Assembly (NCBI GenBank): GCA_937958295.1
Contig: CALFEY010000384.1
Coordinates: forward strand, 1-5,207
Origin: an uncultured Pseudomonadota bacterium
GTDB taxonomy: Bacteria > Pseudomonadota > Gammaproteobacteria > Burkholderiales > Casimicrobiaceae
DNA length: 5,207 nucleotides
Direction: 5' to 3'
Part shown: positions 1-4,979 of the stretch, one piece after another
Layout: each line of letters begins with the position of its first letter
Numbering within the stretch: the first letter of the stretch is position 1
Notes under the pieces: model-generated
Told to the model about the DNA's origin: nothing
Databases searched by the model: none
What the model saw: the letters and a program-made list of their open reading frames with translations, nothing else
Translations under genes and position numbers: made by a program

Positions 1-54
1 AGCACCACCTTGACATGGTGGGGGTCGTTGGTTCGAGTCCAATCGCGCCTACCA
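1..54 (+). tRNA. tRNA-Val (anticodon GAC), 3' part, cut by window start
   Basis: The 3' part of a tRNA gene is seen. A 5-bp anticodon stem (5-9 with 17-21) closes a 7-base loop (10-16) whose centre, 12-14, is GAC, reading valine codons GUC/GUU. A 5-base variable loop follows (22-26). The T arm is 27-31 with 39-43 (first pair G-U) around the loop TTCGAGT. Positions 44-50 form the 3' strand of the acceptor stem, 51 is the discriminator A, and CCA is encoded at 52-54. The D arm and acceptor 5' strand lie left of the window. The anticodon and T arms match what I remember of the enterobacterial tRNA-Val(GAC). An integrase gene pointing at this tRNA marks it as the insertion site of a mobile element, with the att core somewhere in this 3' half. 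Confidence 0.95.
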
Positions 55-1226
55 TACACATCGGTAGCTGGGGAGATTCCGGGGAGATTTACGGTGCCCA
101 GAGCCGCCGCCGAAGCCGCTCTCGCCGCCCCGCCGTCGCCCCCCGGCAGCCACGCCGTGTAGTCCTTGATCAGCGTCCGTAGGCTGTCGCCAAGCTGGTC
201 CGCCACGTACACCGGCGCTACCCCGCCGGCGAGCAGCGCGCTCGCGAACGTGGCCCGCGTCGTGTACGCGCGACGGCCGCGAATGCCCAGGCGCTTCAAC
301 GTCGGCTGCCAATAAGTCTCTCGCTGTTGGCGCTCGCTGTGCCACGGCAGCCCGGTCACCGGGTTCTCGAAGATGTCGGCGTCATTCCCTTTAAGGAATG
401 TCGACGCCTTCTGCTGCTCGAGCAGCGCCATCATCGCCGGCACGAGATCCACATCACGGGGCGGCCCGACCTTCGTGCCATCCAGCTCGGCGCCGCGGAA
501 CGTACGCCGACGTTGGACGCGGGCCGTGGCCTTGTTCCAATCGACGTCGGACCACCGGAGCGCAATCGCCTCCTCCGGCCGCATGCCAGTGCCGAATTGC
601 CAAGCGAAGTAGCGAGCGATCTGAGCGTCGTAATGCTTGCCCATGTCCGTCACGATCGCGCCCGCCTCCGCCAGCGTCAGCGGATCCGGCTTCTTCTTCC
701 CGCGCGGCATGTTCTCGATGCCATCCGCGGCGTCGTCGCAGATCCGGTCGCGAGCCGCCAGGCGAAACGTTCCACGCAACACGATGAGGGCGTCGTTGCA
801 GCTCTTCGGTGATGCCCACGGGTGCTCGCCCACGAGCTTCGCGAGCTGGCCATGGGTCACGGTCGCGATCTTGGTCTCGGCGCCAATAAGCGACGTCAAC
901 GTGCGCACGTAGCTGCCGTATTGGGCCCTGGTCGCCGGCGCCAAGCGACCGCGCCCGGCAAGCCACGTCTTCGCGAGCTCCGCGAACGTGATGGTTGACG
1001 CGATCGAGGTTGGGGGCGCGTGCTTGCAGCCGGGGAAGTGCTTGGAGTAGTCGAAAACCCCGTGACGGATTTCGTCGCGGATCTGGGCGACCAGGCGGAT
1101 CGCGTGCTTGCGGTTGGGCTCCGTCGGCGCGAGCGGCAGCGTTTCACGGCAGGTCCTGCCGGCGTACGTGAACGCGATGCGAATAGACCGCTCGCGCAGC
1201 TCGACGCCTAACCCTCCTCGACCCAT
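1..1226 (-). CDS. int: Tyrosine site-specific integrase, C-terminus runs off the window
   Basis: Phage/ICE-type tyrosine recombinase that would insert the element into the adjacent tRNA-Val gene; 408 codons are visible with no stop. Residues 5-65 resemble the DUF3596-type arm DNA-binding domain (GVELRERSIRIAF). Residues 78-165 form a SAM-like core-binding domain, and the catalytic domain follows. Visible catalytic elements are Arg216 (GTGMRPEE), Lys252 (DGTKVGPPRD), the box II equivalent YTTR with Arg324, and the likely nucleophile Tyr356 (KDYTAWLP). The usual box II His is Tyr321 and the later His/Trp position (LGH in most relatives) is Asp347. ATG 1226 follows GGAG and gives the typical MGRGG...VE start of the family; it lies 19 bp inside the excisionase gene. 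The frame continues antisense through the tRNA (RDWTRTNDPHHVKVV), so the stop is left of the window. The family call is confident; the true C-terminus is unknown. Confidence 0.93.
   Translation of the reverse strand, partial: MGRGGLGVELRERSIRIAFTYAGRTCRETLPLAPTEPNRKHAIRLVAQIRDEIRHGVFDYSKHFPGCKHAPPTSIASTITFAELAKTWLAGRGRLAPATRAQYGSYVRTLTSLIGAETKIATVTHGQLAKLVGEHPWASPKSCNDALIVLRGTFRLAARDRICDDAADGIENMPRGKKKPDPLTLAEAGAIVTDMGKHYDAQIARYFAWQFGTGMRPEEAIALRWSDVDWNKATARVQRRRTFRGAELDGTKVGPPRDVDLVPAMMALLEQQKASTFLKGNDADIFENPVTGLPWHSERQQRETYWQPTLKRLGIRGRRAYTTRATFASALLAGGVAPVYVADQLGDSLRTLIKDYTAWLPGGDGGAARAASAAALGTVNLPGISPATDVYGRRDWTRTNDPHHVKVV
70..89. repeat. Tandem 9-bp direct repeat, candidate integrase arm-type sites
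   Basis: GGGGAGATT occurs at 70-78 and again at 81-89, an exact repeat with an 11-bp period, starting 16 bp after the tRNA CCA. It lies inside the integrase C-terminal coding frame. Arm-type sites of tyrosine integrases are short direct repeats near the att core, bound by the integrase N-terminal domain. This integrase has such an arm-binding domain, so position and spacing fit. The function is inferred. Confidence 0.6.
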
Positions 1227-1372
1227 CTCTCCACCCCCTGCACGTCAACCCATAGACGACCATCAGGCGCGCGCCGGTAGTGCACGCCCTCCTGCCACAC
1301 ACCCTCTTCGATTTTGCGTCGCACGGCCTTGTCGGTGTACCCGACCAGCTCGGCGTACGTCTGCAGCAGCAC
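1208..1372 (-). CDS. xis: Small excisionase-like protein
   Basis: A 54-residue protein, MLLQTYAELVGYTDKAVRRK at its start and ending in VERWVEEG. It resembles small excisionase-like proteins encoded just upstream of integrases: an N-terminal helix-turn-helix-like stretch (AELVGYTDKAVRRKIEEGVW), a turn with APDGR, a short strand (LWVDV) and a terminal helix. Excisionases bend att DNA and bias the integrase toward excision. The start is uncertain. GTG 1372 is chosen because similarity begins there and the upstream gene stops only 11 bp earlier (TAG at 1384-1386). No strong ribosome site immediately precedes it (GGGG lies about 11 bases upstream), so translation may be coupled to the gene before it. 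The frame is open much further upstream, but that part is low-complexity shadow of the neighbouring gene. The 3' end overlaps the integrase start by 19 bp. Confidence 0.72.
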   Translation of the reverse strand: MLLQTYAELVGYTDKAVRRKIEEGVWQEGVHYRRAPDGRLWVDVQGVERWVEEG

Positions 1373-1383
1373 CAGGCGGAGGG

Positions 1384-1704
1384 CTACCCCGGCAGTATGT
1401 GTTCCACCCTGATGACCTCGATCTGTCCGTCGGACCTCGCCTCGAGCTCCGCGATCAGCCTGTTGATCGCGATCTCGACCACCAGGTACATCGGCCCGCT
1501 CGCGACCTCCGCCAGGCGTTCGATCACCGCGGGCCTGATTCTGATTGCGTGGAGCTTGCGTCCCTCGAGCGTGCCCCTGCCGATTAGCATCAGCCTCGGA
1601 ACCTTGCTGCCCGTCGCCGCGGTGACCGTGGCCGAGCGCGAGCGCGTCTTCGGCTCCTGCCGCTTGCCGCGGCTCTTCTCCGCCGCCGACTTCTTGGCCG
1701 CCAT
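1384..1704 (-). CDS. Small basic protein with ribbon-helix-helix-like core
   Basis: A 106-residue protein that I cannot assign to a named family. Residues 1-35 are rich in Lys, Arg, Ser, Ala and Thr and look like a disordered, nucleic-acid-binding tail. Residues 50-90 read as a short strand (KLHAIRIRP), a helix (AVIERLAEVA), a turn (SGPM) and a second helix (YLVVEIAINRLIAELEAR), the order expected of a ribbon-helix-helix DNA-binding fold. A likely strand follows (GQIEVIRVEHI). ATG 1704 has a good ribosome site (GGGGGA about 6 bases upstream) and lies about 35 bp downstream of the -10 element of the promoter at 1741-1770. A TTG start at 1770 is unlikely because it would sit in the -35 box. It is the first gene of the unit leading into the excisionase and integrase. 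A regulator of that unit or a nucleoid-like recombination factor are both possible; this is inference. Confidence 0.7.
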   Translation of the reverse strand: MAAKKSAAEKSRGKRQEPKTRSRSATVTAATGSKVPRLMLIGRGTLEGRKLHAIRIRPAVIERLAEVASGPMYLVVEIAINRLIAELEARSDGQIEVIRVEHILPG

Positions 1705-1717
1705 CGCTATCCCCCGC

Positions 1718-1736
1718 TTCGTGCTCGTTGCACGAA
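1718..1736. promoter_or_regulatory. Perfect 7-bp inverted repeat at the predicted transcription start
   Basis: TTCGTGC (1718-1724) and GCACGAA (1730-1736) are exact inverted repeats around a 5-base centre. The 19-bp element covers the predicted +1 region of the promoter at 1741-1770 and sits just upstream of the ribosome site of the gene starting at 1704. It could be a repressor operator or an mRNA hairpin. Size and position favour an operator, perhaps for the small DNA-binding-like protein encoded just downstream; this is inference. Confidence 0.5.
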
Positions 1737-1740
1737 ACGG

Positions 1741-1770
1741 AAGATATCTTGTGTCGTTTTGTGTTGTCAA
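1741..1770 (-). promoter_or_regulatory. Sigma70-type promoter of the regulator-xis-int unit
   Basis: On the - strand, a perfect -35 box TTGACA (1770-1765) is followed after 18 bp by TATCTT (1746-1741), four of six matches to the -10 consensus. Transcription would start near 1733-1735, leaving a leader of about 30 nt before ATG 1704. It lies between the end of the helicase gene and the small basic protein, so it could drive the integration genes independently of the replication operon. Confidence 0.6.
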
Positions 1771-1789
1771 CCATTTATCTACGATATCG
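1741..1789. repeat. Two GATATC palindromes 40 bp apart around the -35 box
   Basis: AAGATATCTT at 1741-1750 is a perfect 10-bp palindrome and CGATATCG at 1782-1789 a perfect 8-bp one. Their centres are exactly 40 bp apart, near four helical turns. The first covers the -10 element and the second lies upstream of the -35 box. They could be paired operator half-sites, but the core is only 6 bp, so chance is possible. Confidence 0.3.
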
Positions 1790-1854
1790 CAAAAGATCGA
1801 TGACGTGGGACTGACGAGGGCGGGAAAAGGTGGATTTCTGCAGGTGCGCGGAGG
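1771..1854. other. Spacer after the helicase gene, no terminator seen
   Basis: This 84-bp gap separates the helicase stop codon (1855-1857) from the -35 box at 1765-1770. Apart from the CGATATCG palindrome at 1782-1789 I see no gene. There is no GC-rich hairpin followed by a T run on the - strand, so transcripts from the replication operon may read through into the integration genes. Confidence 0.4.
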
Positions 1855-3252
1855 TTACTGGAAGAACGGGTTGTCGCCGCCCTTCTTGGTCGGCGGTGCG
1901 GGCCGGTGATCGGTCTCGCGAATGTCGTTATGGGCACCGTCGAACTCTACGTAAACCGTGTTTCGGGCGCCGTTCCGCAGCTTGCCGATGATGATCTCGG
2001 CGACGTCGGTGGTGGCATCTAGAGAGCCCTCCGACACCACGCCGATATTCTCGCGGTGCAGGAAGAACACGGCGTCGGCGTCCTGCTCCACGGCACCGCT
2101 GTCGCGCAGGTCGGAGAGCGTCGGGCGCTTGTCGACGCGGTGCTCGGAGTTGCGGTTGAGCTGCGAGAGCGCGACGATCGGGATCTGAAGCTCCATCGCC
2201 AGGAGCTTCAGGGCCCGCGACATCTTCGCAACCTCTTCGTTACGCGTTTGTTTGCCGTTGCCGCCTGGGTCGGCCTCGAGCAGGCCAAGGTAGTCAACGA
2301 CGATGAGATCGAGGCCTGAGCGGGCCATCATGCGCCGTGCGGCCCGGCCGATCGCGCGGACGCTGCGGTTGCACGACGGGTCGATGGTCAGCGCGGATCC
2401 GGCGAACTTCTCGGCCGCGGCATTCAGGCGAACCCGGTCTTCGGTGCTGAGCTTCACCCCATTGAAGAGTTGGTTCATGTGAATGCGACCCTCGGCCGCG
2501 AACATGCGCGTCATGATCTTGTCTGAGCCCATCTCGAGCGAAAACATCAGCACGCGTTTCGACTGGAGCAGGTTGGCGGAGACCATCTTTGTTGCCACCG
2601 TGGTCTTGCCAACGCTCGGCCTGGCGGCAAGGATGTAGAGTTCGCCGGCCTTCAGGCCGCCTGTTTGCTTGTCGAGCGCCCGGATCCCTGTGGTGAGCCC
2701 GCGCGTGATCCCAGCCTGAACCTCCTCGATAACCTTCAGCGCCTGCGCCACGATGTCAGCCGCGTTCGGCTCATCGATCGCGTTTGGCGAGACGTTCGAG
2801 TGCGTTTCAGCGAGCAGGCGCGAAGCCTCTTCGAGCTTCTCTTCGGCGGACTTGTTCTGGGCGTGGGCGAGCGCCATCAGCCGCTCGCCGACGCGGGCCA
2901 GGCCGCGCTCCATTGCCTTGTCGACGATGAGCTTGGACCACGATTCCAAATTGGTCCGCCCCGGGTTGATATGGAAGATACCAAGCAGACGCTCCTGAAT
3001 CTGGTTTTTGTCGAGGTTGACCACGCCATCTAGCCGCGCCAATAAGGTGAAGCAGTCCGGGATCTGCTGGTCGTCCAGGATCGCCAGCGAGGTTTCCCAG
3101 ATCAGGCGGCAGAACGGATCGTAGAAATGGTCGGCGCGTAGCGCGTGGCCGATCTGCATGGCGGTTTCGATTGGTTCGGCCAGCATGGCGCCAACGAGCG
3201 CCTCCTCGGCCCACGGCGCGAACGGCTGTGCGATTTCCAGCGGTGCATTCAT
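1855..3252 (-). CDS. dnaB: DnaB-family replicative DNA helicase
   Basis: A 465-residue phage-type replicative helicase, expected to form a hexameric ring that unwinds DNA 5' to 3' at the element's fork and contacts primase. Residues 10-125 match the DnaB N-terminal domain (EEALVGAML, then DHFYDPFCRLIW). A linker helix region follows (about 135-185) and then the RecA-like domain. Walker A is ARPSVGKTT (210-218, Lys216). The FSLEM motif carries the likely catalytic Glu240. Walker B is LIVVDY (Asp320). SQLNR holds Gln364, and RPTLSDLRDSGAVEQDAD (377-394) is the conserved late motif. GKLRNGA (Lys424, Arg426) corresponds to the trans-acting finger. Length is close to cellular DnaB. ATG 3252 is preferred over 3315: it has GGGAG 6 bases upstream, begins the family similarity and overlaps the preceding stop as ATGA. 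The tail ends in a charged Pro/Lys stretch and NPFFQ. Adjacent initiator and integrase indicate an element-borne copy, not the chromosomal gene. Confidence 0.95.
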   Translation of the reverse strand: MNAPLEIAQPFAPWAEEALVGAMLAEPIETAMQIGHALRADHFYDPFCRLIWETSLAILDDQQIPDCFTLLARLDGVVNLDKNQIQERLLGIFHINPGRTNLESWSKLIVDKAMERGLARVGERLMALAHAQNKSAEEKLEEASRLLAETHSNVSPNAIDEPNAADIVAQALKVIEEVQAGITRGLTTGIRALDKQTGGLKAGELYILAARPSVGKTTVATKMVSANLLQSKRVLMFSLEMGSDKIMTRMFAAEGRIHMNQLFNGVKLSTEDRVRLNAAAEKFAGSALTIDPSCNRSVRAIGRAARRMMARSGLDLIVVDYLGLLEADPGGNGKQTRNEEVAKMSRALKLLAMELQIPIVALSQLNRNSEHRVDKRPTLSDLRDSGAVEQDADAVFFLHRENIGVVSEGSLDATTDVAEIIIGKLRNGARNTVYVEFDGAHNDIRETDHRPAPPTKKGGDNPFFQ

Positions 3253-4292
3253 TTCTTGCTCCCGGAGCGGATTCTGTTCAACATCGCGGTGAAGTTCGTG
3301 GACGCCATCAGCCAATCAAAGTCGGCCTTCCAGCCGTTCGATTTGGGATCGCGCCCGCAGTACCAGTCAAACGCGGTAATGCGCTGGAAGAAGCCCTCGA
3401 ACCAGAGCAGGCCCTCGGCTTGCGTCGTGGGCACCACGCCCTCCCGGGAGAGGAACACCTCCTCCCAGCGCTTACCAACAGAGCTCACACGCTTCCTCTC
3501 AGCGCCACTGCTCGACATGCCGCGCGGGGCGCGCCCAATGTCAGCAGCGAGGATGCGATCGAAGGCCTCGAGGATGCTCTCGTACGGAACCGGTGGCACC
3601 TTGGGGTTGCGTGGCGACACCGGCGGCGGCGTTGCGGCGGGAACACCAACGCCAAGGGCAAGAGCTGGCGACGGGGGTGGCGTTGGTGGTGATGCGAGCG
3701 AGGTGGACGGCAATGCCACTGCTTGCGACGGGGTTGCCGTTGGGGTGAGAACAAAACCCTCATCCCCGTTGCCGGTCGCGGCGGCTTCAGCCGAAGCGAC
3801 AAGAGGGGTTAAGGTTTTCTTTTTATCTAAATCTAAATCTGCTGTTACATCGCGTTTCTGTAACGTTAATGTAACGTTGCCAGCCGTTTCGTTCGCCAAT
3901 GCCAGCTTCCTCGCTTTCTTTGCGCGACACTTGTCAACGCGAGGTTTCGACGACTCCGGATCAGTCTGCGTCTCCTCGAACTCGACGACCGCGTAGACGC
4001 CGTCGGGTGACACTGAGAGCAGGCCTGCGGCGACCAGCTCGCCAAGCTCAGCGCTCAGGTCCTGCTTGCGCACTTCGAAGCAAACCTCGCCCGCCGTCCC
4101 GATAGCACCACCCTCGTCGCGCTTGCCTGCGAGCGCCAGCGATTTGTAGTAGAGCAGCTGTGCCGAGTCGCTACGCATGCCCACCTTCGCGCTTTGCACG
4201 ATGCGCACGAAGAGCTTGATCCATCGCCGCGGCGGCGACTTCTTGTTCTCGACATCAGCTCCGTCGTCAACCCGATTCACGATCATCGACAT
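3249..4292 (-). CDS. Phage-type replication initiator / replisome organizer-like protein
   Basis: A 347-residue protein, probably the origin-binding initiator and helicase recruiter. Residues 22-106 resemble the phage replisome organizer N-terminal winged-helix domain: RRWIKLFVRI, SDSAQLLYYKSLALAG, then an acidic helix and a closing strand. Residues 118-160 are basic and polar, and 185-236 form a low-complexity Pro/Ala/Ser/Thr/Val linker. Residues 295-340 (WFEGFFQRI, DWYCGR, WKADFDWLM, NFTAMLNRI) match the C-terminal module common in phage replication proteins. ATG 4292 has GGGGG 7 bases upstream; an ATG at 4286 is a weaker alternative. It overlaps the upstream gene by 10 bp and the helicase start by 4 bp, so the three are co-translated, as with lambda O-P-like pairs. 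The coding DNA at 3811-3880 is unusually AT-rich, uses TTA leucine codons and contains repeats that may be the origin. DNA binding and helicase loading are inferred from family and context. Confidence 0.82.
   Translation of the reverse strand: MSMIVNRVDDGADVENKKSPPRRWIKLFVRIVQSAKVGMRSDSAQLLYYKSLALAGKRDEGGAIGTAGEVCFEVRKQDLSAELGELVAAGLLSVSPDGVYAVVEFEETQTDPESSKPRVDKCRAKKARKLALANETAGNVTLTLQKRDVTADLDLDKKKTLTPLVASAEAAATGNGDEGFVLTPTATPSQAVALPSTSLASPPTPPPSPALALGVGVPAATPPPVSPRNPKVPPVPYESILEAFDRILAADIGRAPRGMSSSGAERKRVSSVGKRWEEVFLSREGVVPTTQAEGLLWFEGFFQRITAFDWYCGRDPKSNGWKADFDWLMASTNFTAMLNRIRSGSKK
3811..3880. other. Candidate replication origin inside the initiator gene
   Basis: Within a GC-rich gene this 70-bp stretch is about 33% GC by hand count, and 3811-3840 only 20%. 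It holds a tandem ATCTAA hexamer (3825-3830, 3831-3836, then ATCT at 3837-3840) beside a T-rich run. Next come TGTAACGTT at 3859-3867 and again at 3870-3878 (11-bp period), and an inverted partial copy GTTACA at 3844-3849. It encodes residues about 138-160, between the winged-helix domain and the proline-rich linker. Lambda carries its ori iterons and AT-rich region inside gene O at the equivalent place. Iteron plus unwinding element is the inferred role; no binding data exist here. Confidence 0.5.
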
Positions 4293-4687
4293 GGCAACAC
4301 CCCCGCCAGGTTGAGCGGCACCACCTGCGCCCTGACAGCCCTGCCGCCAACGCGAACCGTGCCCGACGTCAGCTTCCTGCTCACGCCCGCGACCCCACGC
4401 AGCACGAGGTGCGCCCTACATCCCGCCCACCGCGTTCCAGCGAACAATGACTCGAGCCTTGCACTGCCCGGGTTCAGCAGCAACACCGGCTTGCCGCCCT
4501 CTTCGTCGACGCGCAGTCCGACCTCGCCGAGTACGCCGGCGTAGTGCCCACCACGCCCAAGCCGCTCCGCCCAGGCCTTCTCGCACACCTGGCCCACAGT
4601 CTCGCCCTCGCCGAGCGGTTGGGATAGCAGATGTTGCATTGCTGCATCCGCTCCCGTCGCCCGCTCTGTCATGCCCGCCGCATCCAT
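4283..4687 (-). CDS. Unknown protein at the head of the replication operon
   Basis: A 134-residue protein that I cannot name. Residues 1-50 look helical (ATGADAAMQHLLSQPL, QVCEKAWAERL). Residues 50-128 look like a compact alpha/beta domain: VGLRVDEEGGKPVLLLNP, then a helix with ARLESLFAGTRWAGCRAHLVL, then GVAGV and two strands (GTVRVGG, RAVRAQVVPL). The order of NPGSARLESLF, TRWAG and a final V-PL strand vaguely recalls a C-terminal module in phage proteins encoded beside replication genes, but I cannot place it firmly. ATG 4687 has GAGG 8 bases upstream. It overlaps the initiator gene by 10 bp, so translational coupling is likely. The context suggests an accessory replication or DNA-binding role. 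No catalytic motif, signal peptide or membrane segment is visible. Confidence 0.7.
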   Translation of the reverse strand: MDAAGMTERATGADAAMQHLLSQPLGEGETVGQVCEKAWAERLGRGGHYAGVLGEVGLRVDEEGGKPVLLLNPGSARLESLFAGTRWAGCRAHLVLRGVAGVSRKLTSGTVRVGGRAVRAQVVPLNLAGVLPCR

Positions 4688-4758
4688 CGATTTTTCCTCG
4701 CTTTCGTCGCGCCGCCCGGGGTCCCCACCACCGCCGGCACGCCGTCAGGCTACCGGGC

Positions 4759-4965
4759 CTAGATTCTGAAAAATACTTGTGCGGCATGGCCAATTGTCTT
4801 CACATACGCCTTTCCGGCAGCCTGCGACACGCGAAGAATGGCTTCCAATGCGCATCTTCTTTCGCGCGCTCCGTTCGTCGGATGAATCGACTGCTTGAGG
4901 CGTGACAGAGCGCGACACTCCGCGACACGCAATCGCGTGACCTCTCCAACGTGTTGCACAACCAT
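4759..4965 (-). CDS. Doubtful small protein upstream of the replication operon
   Basis: A 68-codon frame starting at ATG 4965 (MVVQHVGEVTRLRVAEC), helical in appearance, with basic segments (LSRLKQ, ARERRCALEAILRV) and a hydrophobic end (AAQVFFRI). It could be a small regulator leading the replication operon, lying 71 bp before the start at 4687. Against it: no ribosome site precedes ATG 4965, third-position G/C is only moderate, and I recognise no family. The frame is open upstream to a GTG at 5007, but that part is antisense to the + strand frame at the right edge. It may be non-coding regulatory DNA. Confidence 0.25.
   Translation of the reverse strand: MVVQHVGEVTRLRVAECRALSRLKQSIHPTNGARERRCALEAILRVSQAAGKAYVKTIGHAAQVFFRI
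4824..4939. repeat. GCGACAC repeats and a short palindrome upstream of the replication operon
   Basis: Two imperfect tandem 10-bp units, CGCGACACTC (4911-4920) and CGCGACACGC (4921-4930), differ at one base. A third near copy, TGCGACACGC, is at 4823-4832. The second unit runs into an inverted repeat CACGC-AATC-GCGTG (4926-4939). These could be binding sites for an element-encoded regulator or initiator. The heptamer GCGACAC also occurs at 3614-3620, 3924-3930 and 5099-5105. Confidence 0.4.
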
Positions 4966-4979
4966 AGTTTCATGCAACA
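4952..4979. promoter_or_regulatory. 7-bp inverted repeat, candidate operator at a divergent boundary
   Basis: TGTTGCA (4952-4958) and TGCAACA (4973-4979) are perfect inverted arms separated by 14 bp, with arm centres 21 bp apart, about two helical turns. The element overlaps the first codons of the + strand frame at 4972 and the start of the doubtful - strand frame at 4965. That placement suits an operator for a dimeric helix-turn-helix repressor between divergent transcripts. I could not find convincing -35/-10 pairs on either strand. Confidence 0.4.

Larger units (their letters stand above)
4688..4971. other. Probable regulatory gap between replication operon and + strand gene
   Basis: About 280 bp with no confident gene, between the start of the 134-residue protein (4687, - strand) and the + strand frame at 4972. 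It contains the ribosome site of the former, an AT-richer patch near 4765-4800, the GCGACAC repeats at 4823-4939 and part of the inverted repeat at 4952-4979. A leftward promoter for the replication operon is expected here. I see only weak candidates, such as TATTTT at 4776-4771 without a good -35 box. Confidence 0.45.

Noticed and set aside
454..966. - strand frame of 170 codons and + strand frames of similar size within 327-1211
   Set aside because: They are out-of-phase shadows of the integrase, Arg/Gly-rich without domain features, while the integrase frame carries all the catalytic motifs.
1373..1774. N-terminal extension of the excisionase frame to a start at 1774
   Set aside because: The extra residues are low-complexity Gly/Arg/Asp shadow of the 106-residue protein's gene and would start in the -35 region of its promoter; protein-like sequence begins only at about 1372.
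1855..1885. Helicase C-terminal tip NPFFQ as an SSB-like interaction tail
   Set aside because: SSB tips are acidic and end in DxPF at the very C-terminus; this one is basic upstream and ends in FFQ, so the resemblance is too weak to claim.
1280..1909. Long + strand frame of 209 codons over the small regulator and excisionase genes
   Set aside because: It is antisense to three better supported features (ribosome sites, promoter, family similarity), resembles no protein I know, and crosses the promoter region.
3253..3315. Upstream start at 3315 for the helicase, adding 21 residues
   Set aside because: No helicase similarity in the added residues; ATG 3252 has a good ribosome site and an ATGA overlap with the preceding gene.
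3655..3735. Repetitive GGCGTTG/GGTGGTG-like DNA in the initiator gene
   Set aside because: It is explained by low-complexity codons for the Pro/Ala/Val/Ser linker; no regular repeat unit was found.
3145..3996. Long + strand frame of 283 codons opposite the initiator and helicase genes
   Set aside because: Its length reflects GC-rich codon bias on the opposite strand; it spans the junction of two confident - strand genes and has low-complexity Gly/Arg/Ala content.
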